Positions 34,073 through 41,999 of a stretch of 42,062 bases of DNA are shown one piece after another. The stretch comes from Natranaerobius trueperi. Lineage in GTDB: Bacteria > Bacillota > Natranaerobiia > Natranaerobiales > Natranaerobiaceae. Every line of letters begins with the position of its first letter. Position 1 is the first letter of the stretch. The DNA lies in NCBI RefSeq assembly GCF_002216005.1, contig NZ_NIQC01000021.1:1-42062 (forward strand), written 5' to 3'. The notes below the pieces were generated by a model that saw only the letters and a list, made by a program, of their open reading frames with translations, had not been told where the DNA came from and ran no database searches. Made by a program: the position numbers and the translations under genes.

Positions 34073-34143
34073 AGTTTTTATTTAGTTCAATTTGATTTTA
34101 CAATTAAGCATTAAAAACTGCAAAAATAATAGTCGGTACTTTT

Positions 34144-34176
34144 AAAAAAAGACGGTTTTTCACAACCGTCTTTTTT
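34144..34176. terminator. Bidirectional terminator
   Basis: A-run, GACGGTT / AACCGTC (34151-34157 and 34164-34170), T-run. In the absence of IS30 copy D it would end the 43-residue ORF. Confidence 0.88.
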
Positions 34177-34244
34177 AGTATTTAGACCACTATCTGTATA
34201 TACTAAAAGATAGCAATAATTTACTTACAAGAGGTGCCTTTTAT

Positions 34245-35660
34245 ATGAAGTTTAATAAACTAATGAATCTTAAGAACTGGCCAACTTCTGCTAAAATTTT
34301 AGCTACTTCAGCTTTAAGTATCTTTAGTGCTAAATATAGTGCTAGAAAAGCAATTGATTCAACTTCTAGTAAAGCACTCACTAGGCTTACAAAAGATAAC
34401 TATGATGAAAACTTATGGGAACTTGTTTCAGCTACTAGGAGGTTTGGTCCTCAAAATATAGTAGAAACAAACTTAAGGGCTGAAGAAGGTATAGCTATCG
34501 GAAGACCTCTCGGTAGTCCAATAAGAGTTTTAGATTTCAAAACATTATATTTTAATATAGCTCAGCTTCATACTTTACCTACCCCAGGTAATTTCAATAT
34601 CGATACAGATGTAACTATTGGACCAAGAGCCAAAAGACCTTTAATCTTAAATACACCTATTCTAATATCAGGTATGGCTTATGGTATGGCTTTAAGTGAA
34701 AAAGCAAAAGTAGCTATTGCTAAAGCTACTGCAAAAGTTGGAACAGCTACAAATACAGGAGAAGGCGCATTCTTACCTAAAGAAAGAAAAGCAGCAAAAT
34801 ATTTAATATTACAATTTAATCGTGGAAAATGGAATAAATCTCCAGAAATCATCAAACAAGCTGACATGATAGAGATTCAATTAGGCCAAGGTGCTATTGC
34901 CGGGGTTGAACATGCAACAAAATCTAAAGATATGAGTAAAACTGTTGAGAAAAGATTAGGAGTTAGACCTGGTAAGAAAGCAGTAGTCAAAGCTCAAATG
35001 GAAGGAATTGAGTCTATGGAAGATTTAAAAGGACTTGTAGAAGATCTTAGATCAATCACAGATGGTGTACCTATTGGTGTAAAAATGGGGGCAAGTAAGT
35101 ATCTTGAAAAGGATTTAGAAATCGCTGTTAATGCTGGAGTTGATGCAGTTGTACTTGATGGTGCAGAAGCAGCGACTTATCAATCACCACCAATCCTTCA
35201 AGATGATTTTGGAGTACCCACATTGTTGGCTATTGGTAGAGCAAATCAATTCTTTAAAAAAAACGGTCTAAATGGTAAAGTATCCTTGATAATTGGTGGC
35301 GGATTATATACCCCAGGAGATTTTCTTAAAGCAATTGCTCTTGGTGCAGATGCTGTTTATATTGGAACTGCAGCAATCTTTGCGCTAGGGCACAAAGAAG
35401 TTTTTAAAGCTCTCCCCTTAGAACCACCTACTCAAGTAATTTGGGAAACAGGGCATTTTAAACATAAGTTTAATTTGAATAAGGGAGCTGCAAATTTAGA
35501 AAAATACCTTAAATCATCAACAAAAGAGATGGAAGAAGGTATTAGAGCTCTTGGTAAAACTAGTATAAGCAATGTTTGTAAAGACGATCTATATACTATC
35601 AATCCACAAATTGCTGATATCACTGGTGTTAGTCTAGGGTACTCTAAAAACAAGAGATAA
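34245..35660 (+). CDS. FMN-binding glutamate-synthase-domain protein
   Basis: This 471-residue protein matches the FMN/(beta/alpha)8 domain of glutamate synthase, without the glutaminase or GXGXG domains. Visible blocks: NTPILISGMAYGMALSEKAK, ATNTGEGAF, IEIQLGQGAIAG, IGVKMGASKYLEKDL, VVLDGAEAATYQSPP and LIIGGGLYTPGDFLKAIALGADAVYIGTA (phosphate binding). The N-terminus has one hydrophobic stretch (ILATSALSIFSAKY), possibly a membrane anchor. The Cys cluster of the [3Fe-4S] site of true GltB is not evident, so the substrate may differ from glutamate/2-oxoglutarate. ATG 34245 follows AAGAGGTG. It appears to be a single gene. Confidence 0.82.
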   Translation: MKFNKLMNLKNWPTSAKILATSALSIFSAKYSARKAIDSTSSKALTRLTKDNYDENLWELVSATRRFGPQNIVETNLRAEEGIAIGRPLGSPIRVLDFKTLYFNIAQLHTLPTPGNFNIDTDVTIGPRAKRPLILNTPILISGMAYGMALSEKAKVAIAKATAKVGTATNTGEGAFLPKERKAAKYLILQFNRGKWNKSPEIIKQADMIEIQLGQGAIAGVEHATKSKDMSKTVEKRLGVRPGKKAVVKAQMEGIESMEDLKGLVEDLRSITDGVPIGVKMGASKYLEKDLEIAVNAGVDAVVLDGAEAATYQSPPILQDDFGVPTLLAIGRANQFFKKNGLNGKVSLIIGGGLYTPGDFLKAIALGADAVYIGTAAIFALGHKEVFKALPLEPPTQVIWETGHFKHKFNLNKGAANLEKYLKSSTKEMEEGIRALGKTSISNVCKDDLYTINPQIADITGVSLGYSKNKR

Positions 35661-36001
35661 AATAAACAGTGTAAACCTTCTGAAATGATGTATAATAAGA
35701 AGTATAATTACCAGAAAAGGAAAGAGAGCAATGAACATCACAAAAAAATAGACTATTAGAACAGAAATTAGGCTTAATTAAGCATTTATTTTGGAGGACG
35801 AATATAAGGAGGAAAATTTTCTTAATAATTGATATAGATTTCTTTGCGCACTAGTTAACATATAACAAAATGATAAATCAAGGGAGATGATCCCTTTCTA
35901 AGGAAACTCCCTCGATTTTTTCAGTATTCTATCCTGTAATTAAGTCATTCTTATAGGTCATTATCAGAAAGTTTACACAAACTCCTAAAAAATCGTTAAA
36001 C
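35661..36001. other. Intergenic region with one possible broken small ORF
   Basis: A TATAAT-like box (about 35692) is followed by ATG at 35731. This frame stops after six codons in an A7 run, but one base fewer would open about 38 codons (MNITKNRLLEQKLGLIKHLF...IIDIDFFAH) ending near 35853. No ribosome site of quality precedes it. A plus-strand terminator follows at 35877. Nothing else is seen. Confidence 0.3.
35877..35922 (+). terminator. Plus-strand terminator
   Basis: ATCAAGGGAG pairs with CTCCCTCGAT (one mismatch) and TTTTTTC follows. It probably ends the transcript of the glutamate-synthase-like gene. Confidence 0.7.
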
Positions 36002-37177
36002 CTAACTTACAATTAAATTACCGTAAATTAATCCTGCAGTAGTTGCCATTATAACGACTAATACTACAAAAACAGCAGTTTTTTTAGTTCCTAGTACACT
36101 TTTTATAACCAGCATATTAGGAAGACTTAAGGCTGGGCCTGCAAGTAATAAACTAAGCGCTGGGCCACTTCCCATTCCTGAACCCATGAGCCCTTCAAGT
36201 ATAGGTACTTCAGTTAGAGTTGCAAAGTACATAACTGAGCCAATTATAGAGGCTATAAAATTAGCTTGAACTGAGTTACCACCTACAAGAGATTCGATAT
36301 AGTGTGCAGGTATTAAACCAGCATCTGATTCCGGTCTTCCCATTAATATACCTGCTATAAACACACCAGCAAAAAGTAAAGGGAAAATTTGTTGAGCAAA
36401 ACTCCAGGTAGATTCTACCCAAGAAATTCGTTCGGATTTATTAAACCAGGAGTATAACATAACACCTAAGAAGGCTAATAATACTATAACTACATACCAT
36501 CTCAAACCATATAATAATCCCCAAAAACTTTCTGGATTGGTAGGTTCACTTAAAGTTAAAACTAACAAAATTGCAATCATAGTTACAAAGTAAAGTATGT
36601 TTTGTATTAGTGTTCTACTTTCTTGTTCTTCCCCCATATCAAACGACTGAGGAGTACGATTTTCTTCTTCCTTTTTAAAGATAATAGCCATTAGTAATCC
36701 AATAATTATAGCAAAAATAATAGCACCTATAGCTCTTGCAATTCCAAGTTCAGGCCCTAATACTCTTGCCGTTAAAACTATAGCTAATAAGTTTATAGCT
36801 GGCCCTGAATATAGAAAGGCTATTGCCGGACCAATACCAGCTCCTCGTTTATAAATTCCTGCAAACAGTGGTAAAATAGTACAAGAACAAACTGCTAATA
36901 AAATTCCAGAAACTGAAGCAACTGAATATGATACTATTTTTTTAGCTTGAGCACCAAAATATTTTAAAACTGCACCTTGAGAAACAAAGTTTGCTATAGC
37001 ACCTGCTACAAAAAAAGCTGGAATCAAGCAGGTCAGCACATGTTCTTGAACATAATACTGGAGCATGTAGAAACCTTCCATAATAGAATCAATAACATGC
37101 TGATTATCAAAAGGTATAAAATACGCTCCAATAAAAACAGTTACTAAAATCAAAAGTTTTTTTATATTCTCTTTCAT
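36002..37177 (-). CDS. Permease of the UPF0718/DUF318 (ArsP-like) family
   Basis: This 391-residue membrane protein has about ten helices in two similar halves. The family signature is AVCSCTILPLFAGIYKRGAGIGPAIAFLYSGPAINLLAI (two Cys in CSC), and its second-half counterpart is VPILEGLMGSGMGSGPALSLLLAGPALSLPNMLVI. Relatives named ArsP export organoarsenicals, but most members are uncharacterised. It is the third gene of an arsR - thioredoxin-like - permease unit, a layout seen widely in anaerobes, so metal(loid) or sulfur-compound transport is likely. The ATG at 37177 follows GGAGGTG. Confidence 0.88.
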   Translation of the reverse strand: MKENIKKLLILVTVFIGAYFIPFDNQHVIDSIMEGFYMLQYYVQEHVLTCLIPAFFVAGAIANFVSQGAVLKYFGAQAKKIVSYSVASVSGILLAVCSCTILPLFAGIYKRGAGIGPAIAFLYSGPAINLLAIVLTARVLGPELGIARAIGAIIFAIIIGLLMAIIFKKEEENRTPQSFDMGEEQESRTLIQNILYFVTMIAILLVLTLSEPTNPESFWGLLYGLRWYVVIVLLAFLGVMLYSWFNKSERISWVESTWSFAQQIFPLLFAGVFIAGILMGRPESDAGLIPAHYIESLVGGNSVQANFIASIIGSVMYFATLTEVPILEGLMGSGMGSGPALSLLLAGPALSLPNMLVIKSVLGTKKTAVFVVLVVIMATTAGLIYGNLIVS

Positions 37178-37198
37178 AAATACACCTCCACATTCAAA

Positions 37199-37228
37199 GG
37201 TGGAGACTGTTTCTTACAGTCCCCCACC
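37199..37228 (-). promoter_or_regulatory. Intercistronic hairpin between thioredoxin-like gene and permease
   Basis: GGTGG-A-GACTG pairs with CAGTC-CC-CCACC and has no T run. It may stabilise or process the mRNA, or lower downstream expression. Confidence 0.5.
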
Positions 37229-37239
37229 CGCTTTTAAGT

Positions 37240-37470
37240 TTAACTTATAAGTTTACCGACTTCCTCTTTAGAAGGCACCTTACCTGATACCTTAACTTCT
37301 CCATCGATTACTAAACCAGGTGTCATTAATACACCTGCATCTGTAATCTTGTTCATGTCTGTCACCTTTTCTAGATCTGCTTCTACTCCTTTTTCTGCTA
37401 GAACCTCTTTCACTAGATTATAAAGCTTTTCACAGTTAGGACAACCTGGTCCCATTACTTGAATTTTCAT
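37240..37470 (-). CDS. Small thioredoxin-like redox protein
   Basis: This 76-residue protein has a thioredoxin-fold with active-site CPNC (Cys10, Cys13) and cis-proline loop LMTPGLVID. It belongs to the 'redox-active disulfide protein 2' group (MTH895-like). Such proteins often sit beside ArsR regulators and DUF318 permeases; a role in reducing the metal(loid) or handling thiol groups on the permease is inferred. The ATG at 37470 follows GGAGGGC. Its neighbours on both sides are on the same strand. Confidence 0.9.
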   Translation of the reverse strand: MKIQVMGPGCPNCEKLYNLVKEVLAEKGVEADLEKVTDMNKITDAGVLMTPGLVIDGEVKVSGKVPSKEEVGKLIS

Positions 37471-37546
37471 AATAAAGCCCTCCTTTTTTTTATATATAAA
37501 GAAGATTCTTTAGAGAACCCTCTTTAAAATCAAAAGTACAATACTT

Positions 37547-37847
37547 ATCTTTTCGGATCACGTTTATCAGGTTCTATTGCCAATGAAGCAAAGATTTCAT
37601 CCACTTTAAGCTGAAGACCTTCAACACTCTCTTTATCAACACAATAGAAAATCCATTTTCCAGCTTTTCTGCTCTTAATTAAATTTAAATTCTTTAGTAC
37701 TTTTAGATGATGTGAAGCTGTAGATTGGGACATATCCATTTTTGCCATGACTTCACAAACACATAATTCACTATCACTTAAAAGTGATAATATTTCTAGT
37801 CTATTTTGATCACCCAAAGCTTTAAAGGTCTCTGCAATATTATTCAT
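37547..37847 (-). CDS. ArsR-family metal(loid)-responsive repressor
   Basis: From the ATG at 37847 (GGTGGTGG upstream) the protein has about 100 residues; the stop is at 37545-37547. It has the typical fold: ALGDQNRLEILSLLSD, metal box ELCVCEVM (Cys29, Cys31), recognition helix SQSTASHHLKVLKNL and wing KAGKWIFYCV. The CxC in this helix is the classic As(III)/Sb(III) sensing site. It heads the operon and very likely represses it through the dyad overlapping the promoter. A longer frame from 37877 lacks a ribosome site. Confidence 0.92.
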
Positions 37848-37897
37848 ATATCCACCACCTATTGTGATTTTTATCACGCATCGACATATCCAAATTC

Positions 37898-37940
37898 ATC
37901 GATTTAATTCGATTATACAATTACCAATTTCTAATGTCAA
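37898..37940 (-). promoter_or_regulatory. Consensus promoter with overlapping ArsR-type operator
   Basis: On the minus strand TTGACA (37940-37935), exactly 17 bases, then TATAAT (37917-37912). The dyad ATCGA-6-TCGAT (37898-37913) overlaps the downstream edge of the -10 box. A perfect promoter that is blocked by a repressor suits an inducible metal(loid) operon. Confidence 0.8.
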
Positions 37941-37969
37941 TACTTCTCAATTAAATTTGTAATTGTTCT

Positions 37970-38491
37970 GTGATATTGTCACCCTAAGACTGTGCTAATT
38001 AGATATATAATACTTGCTAAAGTAGGAATTAGTAGTATTGGATATATATTTAGCAAGAGGTGTAGGTAAAATAATTGGAGGGTTGACCGGTGGTCTTTTA
38101 GCAAATTTAAAAGAAGAAAAAGTTGAAAAAAGATGAAAAACTCCTAAAAATCCTGACATTGTAGAAAACTTGTAATCACACCATAAGCTAAAGTTACAAA
38201 AGAACTTTTGCTGATGATCAATTATTTGTTTTTTCAATCTCAGTTTTTTGACGTGTCAACTAAATTAGACTTCCTAGAAGTAAATCTACTTGTAAATGTA
38301 GTGCCCAAGGTATAGCGAAATGTAACCATTCACGCTCTTTTTCCAGCCCGACTGCTTCAGATTGGCACAAATTAGGGAAAGATTCTTCAACAGATACCAT
38401 CTCTACAAATCTTTTAGGGGGTTATGTAGATGTTTCTTTAATAAGTGAAAATAACATTGCATATTAATGCACTCTATTATTTAACTATCTA
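37970..38491. other. Intergenic region with gene scraps
   Basis: On the plus strand 38026-38136 is an open scrap with a glycine-zipper look (GVGKIIGGLTGGLLANLKEE) but no credible start. On the minus strand 38260-38400 is a 46-codon ORF (MVSVEESFPNLCQSEAVGLE...) without a convincing ribosome site. I recognise neither. They are probably debris of deleted genes. Confidence 0.3.
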
Positions 38492-38830
38492 TTACAACCA
38501 CTCGCAGTTACAAAAGCCACACCACTTGCAACAAATAAAAGAATAATATTCTGCAGCTATTAATATTACCATAGATTTTTCTCCGAAAGAGATATAATTA
38601 AATGTTTCATGAGCAACAGCAAATCCCCAGCCATAATAGAAAGCGAGACCACAAAGAAGCATAGATATAATTGGAAAAAAGCAACATACCAGCAAAAATT
38701 TACATAAAATCTATCAACTGACGTCCTGAAGTAAACCCTCCACTAAATGAGTAGTGAATTAAACAAAGGCCAGATCAGCAGTAGGACGTAACAAGCTTTT
38801 CATTGCCCCCACTCTCTTTCACAATAAATC
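38492..38830 (-). pseudogene. Decayed paralogue of the YkvI-like transporter (N-terminal part)
   Basis: On the minus strand the pieces FTTH, GGFTSGRQLIDF (needing a frame correction), LCGLAFYYGWGFAVAHETFN and YISFGEK align with the first 90 residues of the intact gene at 40583-41740. Stops and frame changes interrupt them, and the remaining three quarters are missing. The pair looks like an old tandem duplication now separated by an IS3 element. Confidence 0.8.
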
Positions 38831-38863
38831 TATAGAAGCCTTTAATAATTCACTACTGCACAT

Positions 38864-40538
38864 TGAACTGCCCCATGTCAAGTAGACAGTGGAAATAATA
38901 AAAACACAATTAAGCGACTAGACCCCAATATTCCATTGGGCTCTGGTCGTTTAGTTTTTCTTGTAGTCTCTCATATTTATAGAAATATATGTACTCGTTA
39001 ATAGCATCATTTAGCTCTTCAAAGGTTGTATAGCTTTTTAAATAATACTTTTCACACTTTTTTATTCCAAAGAAGCCTTCCATCGGACCATTATCAATAC
39101 ACTTTCCCACCCTAGACATACTCTGGGTTATTTTAGCAACATCTAGCTTCTTTTTAAATTGCTTAGACGTATATTGAAATCCTCGGTCACTATGGAATAA
39201 AGGCTTTGCCCCAGGGGAAAATGTCAAAGCCTTATCAAGAGTTTTAAATACTAGTTGATTGTTGTTGGAGTGCCCAAAAACATATGCAACAATAGACCTG
39301 TCATACAAGTCTAAAATAGCTCTTAGATAAGCCTTTTGATTATTGGCATACCTAAATTCAGTCACATCAGTTAGCCACTTTTGATTAGGGCTTTGAGCTT
39401 TAAAATCACGATTTAGTATATTCTCTGCGATGTGCTGGAGTAGACTTTACGTAACGCTTCTTTTTCCTGCGGATTACTGATTTTAAACCTACAATTTTCA
39501 TAAGGCGATATATAACGTTTATGGTTAAACTTTTTCCAAAGCTTTTTATTTAAGTTTCTCTTTAACCTTCTATAGCCGTAGGTTTCGTCTACCTTTTCGT
39601 AAAGCTTGACCATTTCTTTGATTAATATCTTATTTTCAGCTTCGATTTTAGTTTCCTTTCTATTCGTCCACTTGTAATACGCAGAGCGAGAAATACCAGC
39701 AATAGCACATAGTAGGACGATCGAAAGCTGTTGTTCATCATGTAATTGTTTGACTGCAATATACTTGTTTTCCTGTCTAATACTACTTAATAGCACCTCC
39801 TTTCGAGTTCTTCCAACTTTTTTAAGAAGGTATTCTCCGCTCTTAACCTCTCATTTTCTGCCTTAATTCTCTTCATCTCAAGCTGAACCTTTTCCTCTGG
39901 TGTTAATTCCTCTTGATCTTTTTTTCTTCCTCACCGGTCTTTTAAGGCATCCTCACCGCCAGACTCATACTTCTTAACCCACTGATATACTTGCTGATAA
40001 GAAACCTTATATGTATCTGCAGTACCTTGATAGTCCAGTCCATTTGAAATACAAGATAATACGATTTCTATTTTTTCTTTCCAAGTAGTTGTTCTTCCCT
40101 TAGTCATAGATTGGCTCATTCCTTTCCGTGTTGCTTTAACTTCACTATGACTATTATACTTCTTTAACCATTTAAGAAAAACACTGTGATTTAGATATTT
40201 CATATTTCATAACTACTTCTGTTAGCTGTAGTTCCCCTGATAGGTAATCTCGTATAGCATTTTCCTTTAATTCCTGCGAGTAATTTCTCTAAGTAGAGGA
40301 GTCAACTAAACCTTCTGTTCCATACCTATCGAACTTATATATCCACTGTGTAATTGTCTTTCTATAGATGTTATATTTACATGCAATATCACTAAGGGTG
40401 CCTAGGCCCTCCTGGTACTCCCGTATAATTTGATATTTTTCCTCCGCGGTATACTTCTTTCTTTTAGACATAAAAATACTCCCCTTTGGTGACAGATTTT
40501 TATTTTTTTACCTGTCTACCATAAGGGGAGCATATCAC
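38864..40538 (-). mobile_element. IS3-family (IS150-like) element
   Basis: Related ends lie at 38864 (TGAACTGCCCC ... GTAGACAG) and, on the other strand, 40538 (TGATATGCTCCCC ... GTAGACAG). A possible 3-base duplication CAT flanks them. Inside are orfA and orfB of an IS150-group transposase, both broken. Confidence 0.78.
38910..40471 (-). pseudogene. IS3-family transposase orfA/orfB, broken
   Basis: OrfA begins at 40471 with an HTH domain (YTAEEKYQIIREYQEGLGTL, YRKTITQWIYKF) and continues out of frame with a second HTH (ATRKGMSQSMTKG, KVSYQQVYQWVKKYE) to about 39931. A leucine-zipper-like stretch follows (MKRIKAENERLRAENTFLKK). OrfB follows in three segments: HTH_21 (IAGISRSAYYKW), a frame break near 39410, then the rve/DDE domain (LYDRSIVAYVFGHS, HSDRGFQYTSKQ, the Glu near NGPMEGFFG). 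Frame changes near 40260, 39925 and 39410 mean neither protein is made whole. Confidence 0.88.
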
Positions 40539-40582
40539 ATGTGCGGGTGTTCGCCCTTTAATGTTTTTAGAATTTAAAATAT

Positions 40583-41740
40583 TTAGGTGGATTCTTCTTC
40601 AGTGCCTGCACTATTATCATCATTTGAATAACCATCTCCTATAGGCCATTCTTTACTCTTTAAGACTCCTTTAACGATAAAAGGAATAACAATTAAGAAC
40701 AGGCCGACATATCCTAAATAACCATATCCTATTTGAATAAGCCATATCAATCCTAATAACGCTATTGCCCAGGTAAGGAGTACATATAATACAGAAGCAA
40801 TGATATTTGTTCTTCGATCATTAGCTTCATTTCCTTTAGAAAAGTTCGACACAATTCTTTTTACCCCACCAAATACCAGGTTAACTCCAGTAGAAATTAC
40901 TCCCAACAATATGAGTAAAGAAGTAGCATATGTCGCAAAAAGTCCGCCAAACCCCCTCTCAGCAACATATAATGTCGGGACTTCTTCAGCTAAAATATCA
41001 GGATAATACCCTAGTATACCTATCGATGCTAACAGCACTAACAATCCGTTCACAAGAGTTCCTATAGTAGCAGCCTTTTTTGCATCAGCCTTTGTTTTTA
41101 AAGGTTCGGCTACAGCAACACAAGCACAGAACAAAAACGATTGAAAACCAACGTATAATAACATTTGCCAAAGTGCAGGTCCAAATCCTGTGTTAGTTTC
41201 ACCAGCACTTATAACCCCTGAAACTCCTTCAAAGTTTATAATAATATTACTACCAAAAATTAGTACTAACCCAACAATTACAATAATTGCAATAGAAGTA
41301 GCTGCATTTCGCACAACACGCGCTCCATAGATTGTTAAAAAGAAAATAACTACTGCTATTACTATGGTATTAATAATATATGGAGTCCCTATTGCATCTT
41401 TAATAACTTCTCCTCCAGTTGCAAAAGCTACAGCAGTGGCCACAACCAATAAGATTATATATGCAATTTCGAAAACTATTGCAATTGCCCTATTTCCATA
41501 AAATTTTTCTCCGAAAGAGGCATAGTCAAATGTTTTATGTGCAATTGCATATAACCAACCGTAGTAAAAAGCAATACCTACGATAAGCATCGAGAAAAAA
41601 GGTAGAAACGCAGCATATCGCCCGAAATTTACGTAGTAATCAATTAATTGACGCCCTGCAGCAAACCCCCCACCAAAGTGAGTTGTAAACCAGACAAATG
41701 CAATTGCTGCACTAGGTCCTAGTATTTTTTTAACATCCAT
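40583..41740 (-). CDS. YkvI-family membrane protein (APC/LeuT-fold-like transporter)
   Basis: This 385-residue protein has about ten to eleven transmembrane helices. The N-terminal FVWFTTHFGGGFAAGRQ matches the Gly-rich unwound helix 1 of amino-acid/cation symporters, and the whole resembles the uncharacterised YkvI family (COG3949). It may move an amino acid with Na+ or H+, but this is inference. The C-terminal tail is hydrophilic and acidic. ATG 41740 has AAGGAGTGA upstream; the bridge-RNA-targeted junction of the IS110 element falls within this ribosome site, leaving AGGAGTGA intact but replacing the DNA (and promoter) further upstream. Confidence 0.85.
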   Translation of the reverse strand: MDVKKILGPSAAIAFVWFTTHFGGGFAAGRQLIDYYVNFGRYAAFLPFFSMLIVGIAFYYGWLYAIAHKTFDYASFGEKFYGNRAIAIVFEIAYIILLVVATAVAFATGGEVIKDAIGTPYIINTIVIAVVIFFLTIYGARVVRNAATSIAIIVIVGLVLIFGSNIIINFEGVSGVISAGETNTGFGPALWQMLLYVGFQSFLFCACVAVAEPLKTKADAKKAATIGTLVNGLLVLLASIGILGYYPDILAEEVPTLYVAERGFGGLFATYATSLLILLGVISTGVNLVFGGVKRIVSNFSKGNEANDRRTNIIASVLYVLLTWAIALLGLIWLIQIGYGYLGYVGLFLIVIPFIVKGVLKSKEWPIGDGYSNDDNSAGTEEEST

Positions 41741-41774
41741 TACTTTTCACTCCTTGTCTGTTATAGTTATTTAT

Positions 41775-41985
41775 AGAAGGGCAGGAAAGCCCCTCTTGGA
41801 TCACGTAATAATAAAGTAAAGGTGGCCATCCGGGGAAAGACCAATCACTCCTAGTCAGTACGACTGCTTTTGAAAGAAATGTCTTCCCCGGATACCATAA
41901 GTAGCAGTTACGGACTATAGAGAAGTTGTGCCTCGAGCACTGATGCTAGACAAGGCTTACCTCTGCTACTAAATACCATCACCTT
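41775..41985 (+). ncRNA. Predicted IS110 bridge RNA
   Basis: Three elements are visible in order. (1) A 5' stem-loop, GGGC/GCCC at 41779-41792. (2) A stem ATCCGGGGAA.GAC / GTCTTCCCCGGAT (41828-41841 and 41881-41893) with a large internal loop capped by AGTC/GACT (53-56 and 62-65 of 418xx). (3) A stem GTAGCAG/CTGCTAC (41901-41907 and 41963-41969) with a second large internal loop capped by GTGC/GCAC (41928-41931 and 41937-41940). AAGGTG (41819-41824) and CACCTT (41980-41985) could close the whole. In loop 2, TCACTCCT (41845-41852) equals the flank at 41747-41754. In loop 3, AGACAAG (41948-41954) is the reverse complement of 41753-41759. This is the target-binding/donor-binding layout known for IS621-type bridge RNAs. 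Exact ends are uncertain. Confidence 0.85.
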
Positions 41986-41999
41986 AAGGAGGTCTTAGA

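Larger units (their letters stand above)
33729..34109 (-). mobile_element. IS30-family element, copy D (short deletion derivative)
   Basis: Both ends match copies A and C (TAAATTGCAATATTAAATTGAAC at 33730 and, on the minus strand, GCTTAATTGTAAAATC at 34109), but the total is only about 380 bases. The target duplication is not clear any more. With both ends kept and the middle lost, it resembles a small non-autonomous element. Confidence 0.85.

Noticed and set aside
37995-38237. 80-codon minus-strand ORF
   Set aside because: Composition is shadow-like and the opposite strand carries a more protein-like scrap. No ribosome site or family.
41741-41760. Terminal inverted repeats or a target duplication for the right-edge IS element
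   Set aside because: IS110-group elements lack them, and none is seen; the boundary is instead fixed by the guide matches.
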